From Paguma larvata (taxonomy: Eukaryota; Chordata; Mammalia; Carnivora; Viverridae), in assembly GCA_030068075.1 (NCBI GenBank), contig CM057839.1, positions 46,776,960 to 46,840,959 of the forward strand: 64,000 bases of DNA. The letters are read 5' to 3'. The position numbers were made by a program, and so were the translations under genes. Each line of letters opens with the position of its first letter. The first letter of the stretch is position 1. Below are positions 20,502 to 32,670 of the stretch, one piece after another. The notes beneath the pieces are model-generated. The model was not told where the DNA came from. It did not search any database and saw nothing but the letters and a program-made list of their open reading frames with translations.

Positions 20502-23500
20502 GTATGTATTCATGCATCATGTCTATATAACCTATATGTATATGTGAAGAAAGATGTGATTTTTAAAATTCTAAAATACTATGCAACATGCTATATTCAG
20601 TGCTTCATGAGTTGGGATATGGGGTATCCGGTGAAAGAGAACTTTGATTTTCAACTCTCCACAGATCTGTGTTACTCAGTTAAAACAAGTAACAAGTATG
20701 ATGGATTATTTGATAATTTGAAACCACAAGCCATGCAAAAGGTAAATGTATTACCTATTATCAAAATGAGACAATATGTAGTTGAATTTCTTCCTCCTCC
20801 TCCAAAATATAAAAGACAAAGAGAAAGAGACAGAGAGAGAAAGAAAAACAAATGGCAATAAATATATTGACTTCACTAATAACCAAGGTAGATTCCATTT
20901 ATGTTTATCTAACTAAGAAACATTGACGCATTTGTATAAAGAGAGTAGGAAGAAGAGTTTGAATATTTTTAATATTCTAAGGGGATAAATTGTAAAAAAA
21001 AAAAAATTAAGATTCACAGTACTCATCAAAGGCCGACTAACTACCGATATCCTTTTATCTGTAATCTAATCCTTTGACTAGGAAACTGACATAATAAAAA
21101 ACCGAATGATGTATGTGAAATAGCATTGTTGATTCATAGCTACATATAGTTAGGTGATATGTAACATAGTGAACATAGTAAATGATGTCTTGAAGTGTTA
21201 TATTATCATTAAAATATTTTTCTAAATATATAATTATATAAGGAAATTTACATGATATATTATTAAATGAAAAATGATTTGGGAACATTTTATATTCAGC
21301 AACATATGCAGTACAAATATAGCACATTCAAACAATCTATCCATATCAGAAAAAAAAGAACACACATAAATATTAGCAATAATTACTGAGGAGATGGAAA
21401 GTTGCTATTTTATGGTTGGTTCTTTGTGCAAACTGCCCTTGTATTGCTCATTTTTTTTAAACTATGAAATACTCATTGCTTAATATGAAAAACTAAACAT
21501 TACTCTTAAAGAAAAGCAAACCTGGAATTTTAATCAATGGCTCCTCCATACAGATTTTCACCAGCATCAAAGTCATAATGTCTTTCTTCCCTGCCATATT
21601 CGCCATTTATAAAAATAAATCAAAGCCCTTTACATTGTTTGATTAAACGGTGATCTTTTGAATTTTTGAGTCTATAATCTGGAAGTCAGTGCAGTTCTTG
21701 TAAAATTAGGCACTGCTCTAAGGGAAGGGCAGACTAAAGCAAAGCCATGTCATTTTTTAATATGCATCAGGTTTCTGTCCTTAATTCATTTTCTCATTAG
21801 TGAGTAAATACTTCTCTTTTCACATATTCTGCCAGATAACTTTTAAGATTCATTAGCTTTTTTATTTGTGTAATGAATTTTCTCTGTTGATTCATAAACT
21901 GCTTACTTTTTAGATACTTTGCTTTCTACTAGAATTAACAATTTTAATAAATATTTAAGTATTATTAAAACTCTAGCACTGTCCTCTGGATGTTTGTGCC
22001 TTTGGCAGTCTCTGTTGAGAATTAACCTTTTTGGCCTTATTTAATTCTTTCTGGCCTTTCTTAATTTCTTTAGTTCTGTATTTTATAGCTCCTAAATTTT
22101 ATTTAGATGTAAAGTGCTTTCCAGTTCTTTTCTGGGGTTTAAATATCTTGCCCAAGTAGTTGAGAAAATTTTTATTCTGGTCTGAGACTCATTTATATAA
22201 GCACATTGATTAAATATATTGATAACATATTTTAACTCATTTCTTAATTATGAATGAAAATACCTGTATAGAAGAGTTCTATATAGCTCAAAAATTTTTT
22301 ATTGGTTTTACTATTGTTCTAATGTGATGGGAAATATATACAGATGTGTAGAGATAAGATATATTTAAAAGTTTACTTCCATTTTTCCTTTGTTTTTATC
22401 TATTTCCATCAAAGATCCAAGAATCCTTTATCAAGATTTATTTACTTGCAACTCTAGGATCTTTTAAGAGGATAGACGCTTGGAGTTGCAGAGCTCATAC
22501 TTTATCAAGCAGTGTATTTTCCGATGTGAGATTAAGAGTTTTGTCTAGACCAGGCTCAAGTGACTAAAGATGGTGAGTGCAAACAATTCCCCAGGGAAAT
22601 TATTTCATGAACTAGCGGCACTCACTAGCAGGAGGCACACTGCAAATACTGATTCTGATATTAATCTGTAGAAGAATTTATCTTGACGAAGTGAAGAAAG
22701 ATCTGTGGCTCGAGTCATGTGAAAGCTGTCTAGAAAACAAAAACAAAAACAAAAAAAAAAACAACAACTTCTAATCCATTTTAGGGGCTAATCAGAAAGT
22801 TCCCAAGGGACAAACAAAATATCTACAGAGGCTTTTCTGTCACTGGTGCCCATAAGTTTAGCAACAGAATTACTACTTATGCTAGAGTTAAACTTACTTT
22901 TTACCTGTTTTATCTTTGCAAACTTTTGATTTTTCTGTAATCCTTTCTTTGAATGCCTTGAGTAATTTTTCCAGAACATTTTTACATATAAACAGAATTT
23001 GATAAATGCTTTGTTTGGGGCAAATTATGTTCAAAGGCTGAGGCTATCTTTGCCAATAATTTATTTAACACAGGTTCACTGTAAGAATTATAATTTACAA
23101 TAACAGCATTTCATAAGCCAATAGCACACTGGATAATGTCTCCTAATGAGCCAGTAAGGAAACAGCATACTTCAAACCAATGATAGATTAATTATATTAT
23201 ACTAGGCAAAAGGGAAAGGAAAGGAAATCAATCCAATTTTACTAGAGGTGTCCCTTTCTGTGAGTTGGTTCTTGGTGGACTTGGTCCCTTCATTTAAAAA
23301 CTTGGGTTATCAGCTGGGAGCTTAGATCCCTCACTGGTGGAGCAGGTCACTGGCAGGTGACAGCCCTGGTATTGGCAAGCAAGGTGGGCTGCACTGAAGG
23401 TTATTACAACATGAACCATTACCTGACTTGCACCACTGCCTACAGGGAGTAGCCTTGTCAAGGCAGAAACAGATGTTCCTTCTCTTCCTAGACTGTCATG

Positions 23501-26020
23501 CAGTTTAACTACCTCTGTCAACCAAGAGTAGCCTGACAACAGTGGGAGCAAGTATCTCAAAATCTTTGGACAGATATTTAGATCAAATAAGAGCAGCCCT
23601 GCCAAAACTGAACACTTTTGTGTTTCTGGGAAAAGCTTTTGGATTTTATACTTTTAAAGTCTACCACTGCCATTACTATTATGTCAATGACACAATGGAC
23701 CTCTCTACTCTAGGTGCCAGAGTTCAACAAGAAAGTCCTTGTATCCATTTTCAATACAATTACATCAAAACAAGTTTAACCCGCAAATAACTTTGTCCAA
23801 AACAAGCTTTCAAAACATGGATTTTAAATCATAACATGTCAGTACATGGCAATAAAAACATCTTCAAAAAGCTAAATGTTTGGGTTGTGTGTTCTTAAGA
23901 GACCAGAACAATCATGGCTGCTAATAATGTGTTTTGTTTTTCTGTCCTCACTGCATATTTGTCTTGCTATCTCTTTGCGATGGGTGGAAATGGATTTTGC
24001 TCAGTGTGGCACTTGAATATTTCACTAGGCCGATTGTTCGAGCCTGAAAGTGTGAAGTAACAGCCATGCAGGAAAAAGCTGTTTTTAGGGCATTAGGAGA
24101 CACATTGTCAAGAGCATCCGCAGAAGCAGACTGCGCTGCAGCTGTTCCCCTACATTATATAAGAGGATACCCATATTTTAACTCTTGGCTGTCATAAGCA
24201 ATTAACAAGGAATGAAGAAAATAACTTCAAATATTCATAAATAACTAGGAACTTTTCACACACTTTGAAATAGGCAATTATATACTTCAAGTTTTCCTAT
24301 CAAAATATTCAAAACTTTATACCATTTCAAGCTACGTTATTGAGACAATTTATTTTTCCTGGTACATTTCAATGCCTACGAAATATACTGGTGATTATTT
24401 CCTTAGGAAATATATGTTTGCATTATTACAATATTTGATATACCATGATATTTGGAGTATATAATTCCTCCATCGATAAGAAACAGCAATAGGAAAGTGG
24501 ATGAATAAAAAACGTGTTCAATCTTGCAGCATATACGATTAGCTTTTATATTAGCTTTTATATTAGTCATCAAATATAACCAATACTGTTAGTGTGAATG
24601 TCTTACAAGACTCAAGAGTTGATATTTGTAGGAAGCTGTGAAAGCTGTAAAGTCAGTGGCTTACAGTCCTTACAAGTGAATATTAATTACACTTCTTTGA
24701 ATTCTAAAGATGTAAATACAAGGATAGATTTTTATCTGAGTCTTAAAAATCACAAAGGGAAAAAGTAATTTAATCTCTCAATTTCATAAAAACTTTATTT
24801 TGTATGTTTTCATAGACAAAATGAAATATTTTAAAACATAGTATCTCTCTCCTCAGGTCTTGCTAGAGGTCACAAACACAAGTGAAAACTTGCATAATAC
24901 TCTATGTACTGTAAAGAATGGTCATTTTCTAATAAAAGGAAACTGATTTGCTAAATTTTTATTCAAGTTTAACATATTCAAGCTGCTTTGGACTAGTATA
25001 GTAATATAAATTTACATAAATTTTACAGTAAAAGAAGAACATTAGAAAAAATAAAAACCCAAATTTTAATAGTGGAATAAATGTAAGTAGATTCAGAAGG
25101 ATATTTTCCCTGTATAAAATAGCCTATTAATAAATAAGGTGTATTAAAGAAGAAATATTAGATAGTCTGCCGATCTCAGATAAAGTAGGAAAATAATTTT
25201 TAAAGAATCGGTCAGAGCCCAGCCATGGAGGAGTCTGAGCAGTGGAGATAAGGGCCTGAAGTTTCAGAATGATTAACCAAATGGTTAATGTATGTAATAA
25301 TAGTTAGAACATTCTTTAGGCATGTATTTCAATTGCCTATACATATACTGATGATAGTTAAGAGGGTTGTTAAGAAGTTAACAAAATTATTAATAATCTT
25401 AAAATGTATAACTTGTGTAAGTACTCAATTTAGGATTTTTATTGCATCTTTATTAATTATTTGTAATAGCCAAAAGAGAAAAAAAAAAGTAGCATTTCAC
25501 TTTTAAAAATATATAAAAATCAGTTTGGAAAAACAATTTTGAAATTTAATTTTTCTGAGAGGATGGGACTTTAAAAATATTCCCAAGACCTCTATTTTAT
25601 TTTCAAGAAAAAAATGTTGTTTATACTTACAAGCTTAGATACAAGAGACAAGGCATACCATGCAAGGCCACTGGAAATACACCAGGGTAGCTGGCAGGCA
25701 CAAGACAATGTGGGGAGGCTCGGGGGAGGCTTTCTTGGGTTTTCTTAGGGCATAGTAAACAGCTCAGTAGTGGTTAGTTTGAATAATTCTTCAGCAGGCT
25801 TTGGGCTCTAGAAACGATCTCTAGATCTCTGCTTGGCCCTGAGATGATTAAAGCAGGAGAATATTGCCTCCTGGTGCTGAGGCCAGTAACAGAAAGCATT
25901 GTTCTGGATTCTTAGTGTGTGTATCATACTCCAGCTGAACCCTTTGGTATGTCTAAGAATTGGCTAGCCTAGGGAGAAGTCATCTCTTTCAGCCCAGAAA
26001 GGAACATCATAATATACCAG
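20502..26020. other. 5.5-kb stretch without SINEs or recognised genes
   Basis: The longest repeat-poor stretch in the window. No exon-like frame, splice-bounded frame or RNA gene is visible. Most of it is AT-rich. Two GC-richer patches (about 23,240-23,640 and 25,640-26,010) stand out but match no family I know. Oligo-A blocks at 20,994-21,006 and 22,739-22,767 could mark old retroposon ends. Confidence 0.5.
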
Positions 26021-26038
26021 CAGACAGACAGACAGACG

Positions 26039-26072
<34 letters not shown>

Positions 26073-26078
26073 AACACA
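26021..26078. repeat. (CAGA)n(CA)n compound microsatellite
   Basis: Four CAGA units, then about 15 CA units, with interruptions CGCACACAAACAC. Confidence 0.95.
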
Positions 26079-26157
26079 CTACATGGTCCTCTGATATTTT
26101 GACATCATATTAAGAAAAGTTTGGGGTGATGATAGTGGAGATATTTAGAAAGTAGAG

Positions 26158-26385
26158 GGGTGCCTGGGTGCCTCAGTCGGTTGAGCTTCTAACTTCCGAC
26201 TTCGGCTCAGGTCATGATCTCGCGGTCCGTGAGTTCAGCCCCGCGTCGGGCTCTGTGCTGACAGCTCAGAGCCTGGAGCCTGTTTCTGATTCTGTGTCTC
26301 CCTCTATCTCTGCCCCTTCCCCTGTTCACGCTGTGCCTCTATGTCTCTCAAAAATAAGTAAACATTAAAAAAAATTAAAAAAAAA
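26158..26385 (+). mobile_element. Young felid SINE with 11-bp TSD
   Basis: Starts GGGTGCCTGGGTGCCTCAG. CTTCTAACTTCCGACTTCGG shows a small duplication after the A box. The body has CTCGCGGTCCGTGAGTTCAG and CCCCGCGTCGGGCTCTG with many CpGs, and a tail of TCAAAAATAAGTAAACATT plus oligo-A. AGAAAGTAGAG repeats at 26,147-26,157 and 26,386-26,396. The B box has lost one G (GTTCAGCCC), so Pol III activity would be weakened. Confidence 0.97.
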
Positions 26386-26396
26386 AGAAAGTAGAG

Positions 26397-28149
26397 CATA
26401 AGTTGCCCTAAAGAGCGTAGAAAATATTTCTTTTGAGAGTAATATGGAGTTACACGAGAAGTTCAAGGAGTGTTTATAGTCTAGCCCATAACGAAGTTTC
26501 CCATTTACATGGCATTAGGCAACAAAAGTAGATTTGAAATTTTATGGGCTTCTAAGAATATCTTGGTAGAATTGTAAAATGTGTTAGATCTTTATTTCTA
26601 AATTAGTATTAAACAGATGAAAATGCTTAACACTGGTCACAATTGATTTTTTCTGGATTCATGTTATATGTGTTTACATACATGTCCTTGTTTGTCTTTT
26701 GAGCTTTTCCACATATATTTTTTATGGCTCGTCTATTGTTTCTTAAAATAATCTGTTTCTTATAAGCAAAGCTGGGATTATTTTGAGAGAGTTTCTTACA
26801 TAAGAAGATATATTTGCCAATTCTTTCCTTTTATAAAAGCCTTCATCTTTTGGCTTTCTAAGTGTGATGTCTTCTAAACTAACACAGTAGTTTAATGCTA
26901 ATGTGAACCAGTAATCAATAAATACTGGATTATTCTGTATTTTTTTGTGAACTATGGGAAATGTTCCTAGACATTTCTATGTTAAAATTTCTAGTATTTA
27001 AAATTGTTTTTGAATTTCAAAGATGGTGCTGTAGCGTCTACTAAGTTTTAAATCCTCTGTAAAGAAATAGTTATGTCCTATTGAGAAGTATCATTAAAGT
27101 CAGAATACTTTCATGCAAACTCTTTTAAGCAATGTGATTCCTTAATTCAGAAAATACAGTCATGCACTCTAAGGGCAATAGAAGCCCAGTCATGAATTAC
27201 TATGACATGTGGATATATAAATATCTCTCGTGATGGAGAGTTGGAAAAGGACACGCACTTAAACTTCTTCAGCATCCCAACACAAAATTCTCAAAATGAA
27301 TTAAATTAATGTCATGGTTTAAAATATAACATCTAACACAGATTGAGGAAAACCTTAATAAAAGAGTGATGAAGAAGATTTAGGAATTGATTTTTTTTCT
27401 TATGGAACTCATTCTTTCTCTCTGTCTCATGATATTTCTGCCTCAATTTGGGTGTGTGCCCAATTTGCTGTCTCTATTTTTTATATTTTATGTAAATCTT
27501 CTCAACACTTTATCTTCTTTTAACACACAATTTCTATTTTCTTATGATTTAGAGTTTCCAAGAGACCTCATAATTACAACTCGACACCAATCTCCTCTGA
27601 CCCACACTATTTTAATGACTCTTATCTTTATAGCCTATCCATTTCTGCTTCTGATATTAACAGTTCCTTACCTCAGTAGTTGCTTTGTATAACTCTTAAG
27701 AAAGATGGAGCGACTGATCCAATTCATTTTCGCCCCTCAAGATATTGTTCAACATATACCAAATTGTCCAAGGCTTAAGTATCCCATACTAATGATTTTT
27801 GGAATTGAGGAAGACATTACATTATATAAAACATAACAACCTGCAGTGTTGAAGAAATAGTCTTTACCTTAAATAGGCTTGTCATAATGCACGGTACTAT
27901 AATTAATGTGTTTTTCAATCCACATTTAATTCTAAGTGGAATAATAAAATAGAAATGTTCACAAATCCAACTTATGGCAAGAGACAAAACCACATGAACC
28001 CTCCACAACCATTTACAGGGCAGCCTATGTTACACATGTCATTTTTATCTTTGTATTGGAATGGTTGAAGGACTTACAGGAGTGTGTGTAAAAAATCAAG
28101 TAGTTAATCAAATATAAACACAATTACCAAAACTCTTCATTATCCTTTC
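26397..28149. other. Unassigned AT-rich sequence
   Basis: No gene or namable repeat. The hydrophobic 101-codon frame at 27,387-27,692 is T-rich sequence read as Leu/Phe/Ile and has no supporting features. Confidence 0.55.
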
Positions 28150-28290
28150 CCCTTTGGGGCCTAATAAATATTCCTAAAAGACAGCCAACTCTTTTCCTCA
28201 CATATTCTGTTCATTCGTTAGACCTTAGCTTGTATTTGACCTCATTTAGGAAGTCTTCCTGAACCTTTTAAGATTATGCAAGTCAAAAGT
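28150..28290 (+). mobile_element. Possible L2 fragment
   Basis: 'ggggcctaataaatattcc', 'tcattcgttagacctt' and 'cctcatttaggaagtcttcctgaa' resemble the L2 3' UTR ('...ggaagccttccctgacc'). Short and diverged. Confidence 0.45.
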
Positions 28291-29539
28291 CATGTGGAAT
28301 GCCATTTTTGTAAGTCTGAGGCCAAGACTGAAGTTACTCAAGTCTGGAGATTTGAGAATTCTTCATTTCAAAGATAACATCCACAACAAAGAAAAAGGAA
28401 TGACAATCGTTTATCTTCTTTATCAAAAGAAATAAAAAAATCATCCGTGTGTTTACAGTGACATCCTAGGGAAAAATTAACAAGAACAGGGAAGAAAAAT
28501 GTCTCACCTCTCTTAACGTGTTTATACATGTGGCGTATGTATAAGAGAATAAACTATTCTTATTCTCAAAATGTACCTGTCAATAATTTACACAGAAAAC
28601 ATGACCTACCATGTAGCAACAAGATGATCTATAATGTAGCAATAAAATACTACCATGATTATGATAAAAGGAATTATTTGTGAGAGAGTTTTAAGTCTCT
28701 GATTCACTGGCATGATTTCTAACCATGAAATTGATCAACCCTTTATGTAATATATAACATGAATTTTTTCTTAAAATATGAAAACTTCAAAATCATAAAA
28801 TAAGGATACTAAAGCTTGAAAATTACTGTTTTATTCTGTCTTTCATGCTAAATGCATTGAACTGGATCTTTTTGTTAGTATAGCATCTAGAATACACAAA
28901 TACTCAAATTATTCTACAGAGTAACTAGAAAGGAACAATTAAACAGCTGATGACAGTTTAATTTTTTATCTATAATATGGTGGAAAAACATGAATCGGAG
29001 GAATGAATACACTTCCTGAAACAGAACAGCTCCATTTCAATAACACCAGCAATGGTTCCTTCAAGTATGAGGCAAGAGGTATGTTCAATACCAGCATTCC
29101 ACAAGAATGCTACAGTAAAAAGAGGTTGGGCAGGAAGAGGAAAAGTGGGGAAGATAAATTACTATTTTGGAGAAATGTGGGAAATGCTGTGAAGAGTTGA
29201 GGGAAGTGAGAAATGAAATATTCCTGGAAATGGAGAAACTATAAAGAAAGATTGACATTTCAAGAAACCTTTGAGTTTTGACACATCTCTTCTGACTCTG
29301 ATGGAATTCTTCCACAATGAGGGACTATAAAAACTGGAAAGGGACTGCAGACACACTAAGACTGTCATGACTCTATGGACAAAGATCTTGGAGAAAATCT
29401 ATTGAATTCAACCCTATTTTTACCATTGCTTTTCCCCCTCTCTTCCTCCCAGTGAAGGCATTTACCCATTCGCAGTGTGGGGCATGGAGGTCTGACAAAA
29501 AAACACCAACCTAAAATTCGTAGCCCACTAATTTAACAA
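28291..29539. other. Unassigned sequence
   Basis: No gene or clear repeat. Overlapping opposite-strand frames near 29,000-29,370 show no domain. The A-rich, purine-rich composition after 29,000 may belong to the L1-like region that follows. Confidence 0.45.
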
Positions 29540-30360
29540 GGCTGGGAAAATGCTTACATCAAGGCTACTGAGTCAGTCAGAATTTAAGAGATTATATTCC
29601 TGAGAAAGAGACCTCAGAAATATGCATCAGACATTATGTATGCAATTGGTTTTCAAAATTTTGCTGAGACCTAAGCTGTCAGGTATCAAGTTAGAGGCAG
29701 AAACACAATATCAAAAGCAATTGCTACGGTCCTAAAAAAGTAAGATAAAATTTTGGAAGTCCCACAGTCAGGAAAGTCAAAACAGATAAGGGCGCGCCAG
29801 GGAGTGAGGCTCTAGTAAAACTACAGACTTTCCAATGTTACTGCTAAAGTTCCATGTCCAAAGAATTAAGGAAAACCAGAAATAACATGACTTACCAAAG
29901 TCTGAAATCCAGTGTTAATTGGATTAAACTTATCTGTCTAAAAGAAAAATGAAAGGAGAACAATGCTATTGCCCCACCTCTGTAAATTTTCATACACCAT
30001 ATTCAATGTGGAATTAGTTCAGCCATGCCAGGACACAGGATCATATGACTGAAATCTAACAGGAGAAAAGATGCAGTAGAAACAGACCTAGAAGCTGGCA
30101 TAAGTTGTAGTTTTAAGACACAGATTTTAAAGTAGCTCGTATTAAAATATTGAATAAAATCAAAGAAAACAAATATCAGAGAAGCAGAATCAAAAGGAAA
30201 TTCTAAAAGTGAAAAAATAAAATAATTTAAATTCACAAATTGGGACTTAACTTTGAAGGAATATTAGAAATGACGGAAGAGGGGATACTGACCTAGACAA
30301 TGGCTAGTGGAGAATATCCAGTTCGAAACACAAAAGAAAGGAAAATACAGGAGAGGGGCT
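29540..30360 (+). mobile_element. L1M 5'-UTR / ORF1-like remnant
   Basis: Words such as 'gtagaaacagacctagaagc', 'aaggaaattctaaaagtgaa' and 'tggctagtggagaatatcca' follow the 5' region of old mammalian L1 elements. In that region, text of the type 'cagacccagaaatg...attctaaaaatgaaa...atagaaaatatcc' occurs. No ORF1 frame is open. The strongest part is about 30,040-30,360, and the upstream extent is uncertain. Confidence 0.5.
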
Positions 30361-31429
30361 AAGTGAGTGTAAAATGCTTTACTCTGCCAATTCCTATGTA
30401 TGCCCCTTGGTTTCTGATTTAAAAGATCCATCCTAGTCTCTGTACCATGTGGTCTCTATTTCTATTATTCTCAGTAATACTACTACTCTATTACAAAGAC
30501 CACATCACTATTAAGAAGCCCAAACTCTAACGACACCTCCATTAACCCAAGCATACAGAGATGAGGCACCGTGAGAACTTCCTAGTGATGCTTCCTTCAG
30601 CAGCACATTCCTGTTGATTTGTTGTCATAGGTGTGTCACTTCAGGAATAAAGTCTGATGCCAGGTTTGCTGGTCTTAGAGAATCCACACAGCATATCCAT
30701 TTCTCTGAGCCTGTCAATCCCTTCTTACATCTACTACATTTTTTAATTTTTACCTATTTGTGCCATGGTTTCTTCCATGATTTTATACTTTACCACGTAA
30801 TATTTTCATATATTTTATCATTTTCTCTTGTTAAAGTATGTATATAAGGAAATAGATGTACATATAACTTCTTTATTGTCTAAATTAAGTCTTAGCCCGC
30901 TAGGTCCTGCACAGAGGATAGACCCCTGCATCCCAAAATGGTCTCAGCTGAAACCATAGGAAACTGTGGAATTAAAACACCCCTGAGATGTGTCTGCAAG
31001 TGTCTTGATGGTGGGGGGGTGTTAATACTTTTGTATTGGTCATTCATTGGCTTGAGCTGTTCTGGAAAGACTGCTGACTGTGGATGAAGTAGGACTCCAC
31101 TGCTGAGGCAATTGCCAATGATGGCTGACAGCCTAGCTCTGTCTTCCAGCAGTAATTTCTGGCGCTGGGGGATCTGTCCTAACTTTCTAATTTAACAGTG
31201 TTTTTAACAGTGGTCACCAAAATTAATAAAAGCACTAAAACTCAAGCAATATTTTAAAGGGGAAAAAAAAAAAGGTGAGACGAGGCCACAATTGCCAAAT
31301 GAAATCTAAAGGGACATTGCTATACATGTTTATAGTAATTTAAAAAGACCAGGGAGTGTGTTACTTTAAAAATTTGTCAATACATTTGTTGTTTTATAAC
31401 CTAGTTTAATGAGGAATTGTTTGGAAAAT
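30361..31429. other. Unassigned sequence with a GC-richer patch
   Basis: 30,880-31,200 is GC-richer than its surroundings and looks like a decayed LTR or other old insertion. I cannot assign it. The oligo-A block at 31,262-31,273 could be an old retroposon tail. Confidence 0.45.
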
Positions 31430-32330
31430 ACCACAAGTAAAAACTTATAGAAAAAACAAATATGTGAACCATCTTATAATTATTAAGAAATTGAATTCAA
31501 ATGTAAAAACTTTTTTGAGAAGAAAATTCTAGGCTTAGATGATTTCACCTATGAATTCTCCAAACATATAAAACAAAATTACTTAAGTTTATGTAAATTC
31601 TTTTATGGTAGAAAAGATAAACACTTCTCAACACAGCGTAGGAAGTATATATATTATTATATAAATATGTCGAGGATATTTCAAACAAAGGATATTATCG
31701 TCTAACTTCTGTCATGAAAATAGACATAAATACTAAAATATTATATAAAGAAATATTATATATTGAGAAAAGAAAATATCACAAGATGAATTTGTTGGAA
31801 GGTAAAACCATAATATAGACAACAATTTGGAGAATATGTTTATGACACTACATGAGTCAAAATGATTTTTTTTAATCCAGGACACAATACAAATCAAAAT
31901 AACAAAGTTTCATAAAATGGATTTCATTAATTTATGATCTGCCAATCATTTAAACAGTGAAAGGACAGTCATGGAAAGGGAGAATCTGTTCACTGTGCAC
32001 CTATCTGACAAAGGATTCCTACACCTAATACATAAATTACACTTAATTCTTTTAAAAAATATGGACAATCTACTTTAAAAGTGTCAAAAAGTAGAAATTT
32101 TACAGAGGAAACCTTGCATGCCAACAGGCGCATAGAAGATATTCAGATGATTCTTCATTTAGGAGAATGAAGAGAAAACCACAGCGACATATCTCTACAC
32201 CCTAATCAGAATGTCTAGCACAAAAAATAACAACTGACAACATTAGAATTAGTGAGACTGGGGTGGAACTAGAGCTCTCATACTAACCTATACAAGTTTA
32301 CCCTGTTGTTGAAAACATAGCCTGGAACAA
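31430..32330 (+). mobile_element. Decayed L1 ORF2 segment
   Basis: 'ttaagaaattgaattcaaat', 'agaaaattctaggcttagatg', 'tcacctatgaattctccaaa' and 'tcaacacagcgtaggaag' follow the stretch of L1 ORF2 just before the reverse-transcriptase core. Later words ('aatccaggacacaatac', 'ggaactagagctctcatac') continue downstream in L1 order with large losses. No frame survives. It may be the same original insertion as 29,540-30,360, but the sequence between them does not look like L1. Confidence 0.65.
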
Positions 32331-32554
32331 AATGTTGGGAAGCCTTGGTTCTTGCTCACATGACATGAGAAACTGTCCCAACAATGAATGTTTTGGAATT
32401 AATCTATTCTAGTGATATTTCCTTTTCAGATGAATTACTCTGGAATCTGTGAATATCTATCCCTCCTCTTGGCCATGAGAATAGCCTTACATCTCATTTA
32501 AGAAAGGGAGAGCTCTTCTGTGAGGCATGTATTCCTCATTCCCATAAGGAGAAA

Positions 32555-32670
32555 ACTCTGACCTCACAGGGTACAGAGTTAAGATTAAATGTGATCAATT
32601 TGGTGAAAGATTTAACCCAAGAATCATATTAGCACTCAGTAAATGGTAGTTTTCCATCAGGCTATTTTCC
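32555..32670 (+). mobile_element. MIR 3' part, plus strand
   Basis: 'cctcacagggtacagagttaag', 'attaaatgtgatcaattt' and 'attagcactcagtaaatgg' follow the 3' half of MIR (the 'cctcatagggtt...attaaatgag...gtaagcgctcaataaatg' order). Confidence 0.6.

Noticed and set aside
20388..20861. 157-codon open frame, the longest in the window
   Set aside because: Starts inside a diverged SINE, runs through its CT-rich body and A-tail and into unrelated sequence. It has no domain and ends in a Lys/Arg/Glu-rich purine tract.
23542..23790. 82-codon frame beginning MGASISK
   Set aside because: The N-terminus looks like a myristoylation site, but the frame has no domain, overlaps a frame on the other strand and lies in unassigned sequence.
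27387..27692. Hydrophobic 101-codon frame resembling a membrane protein
   Set aside because: T-rich DNA read in this frame yields Leu/Phe/Ile. No signal of selection, promoter or homologous family recognised.
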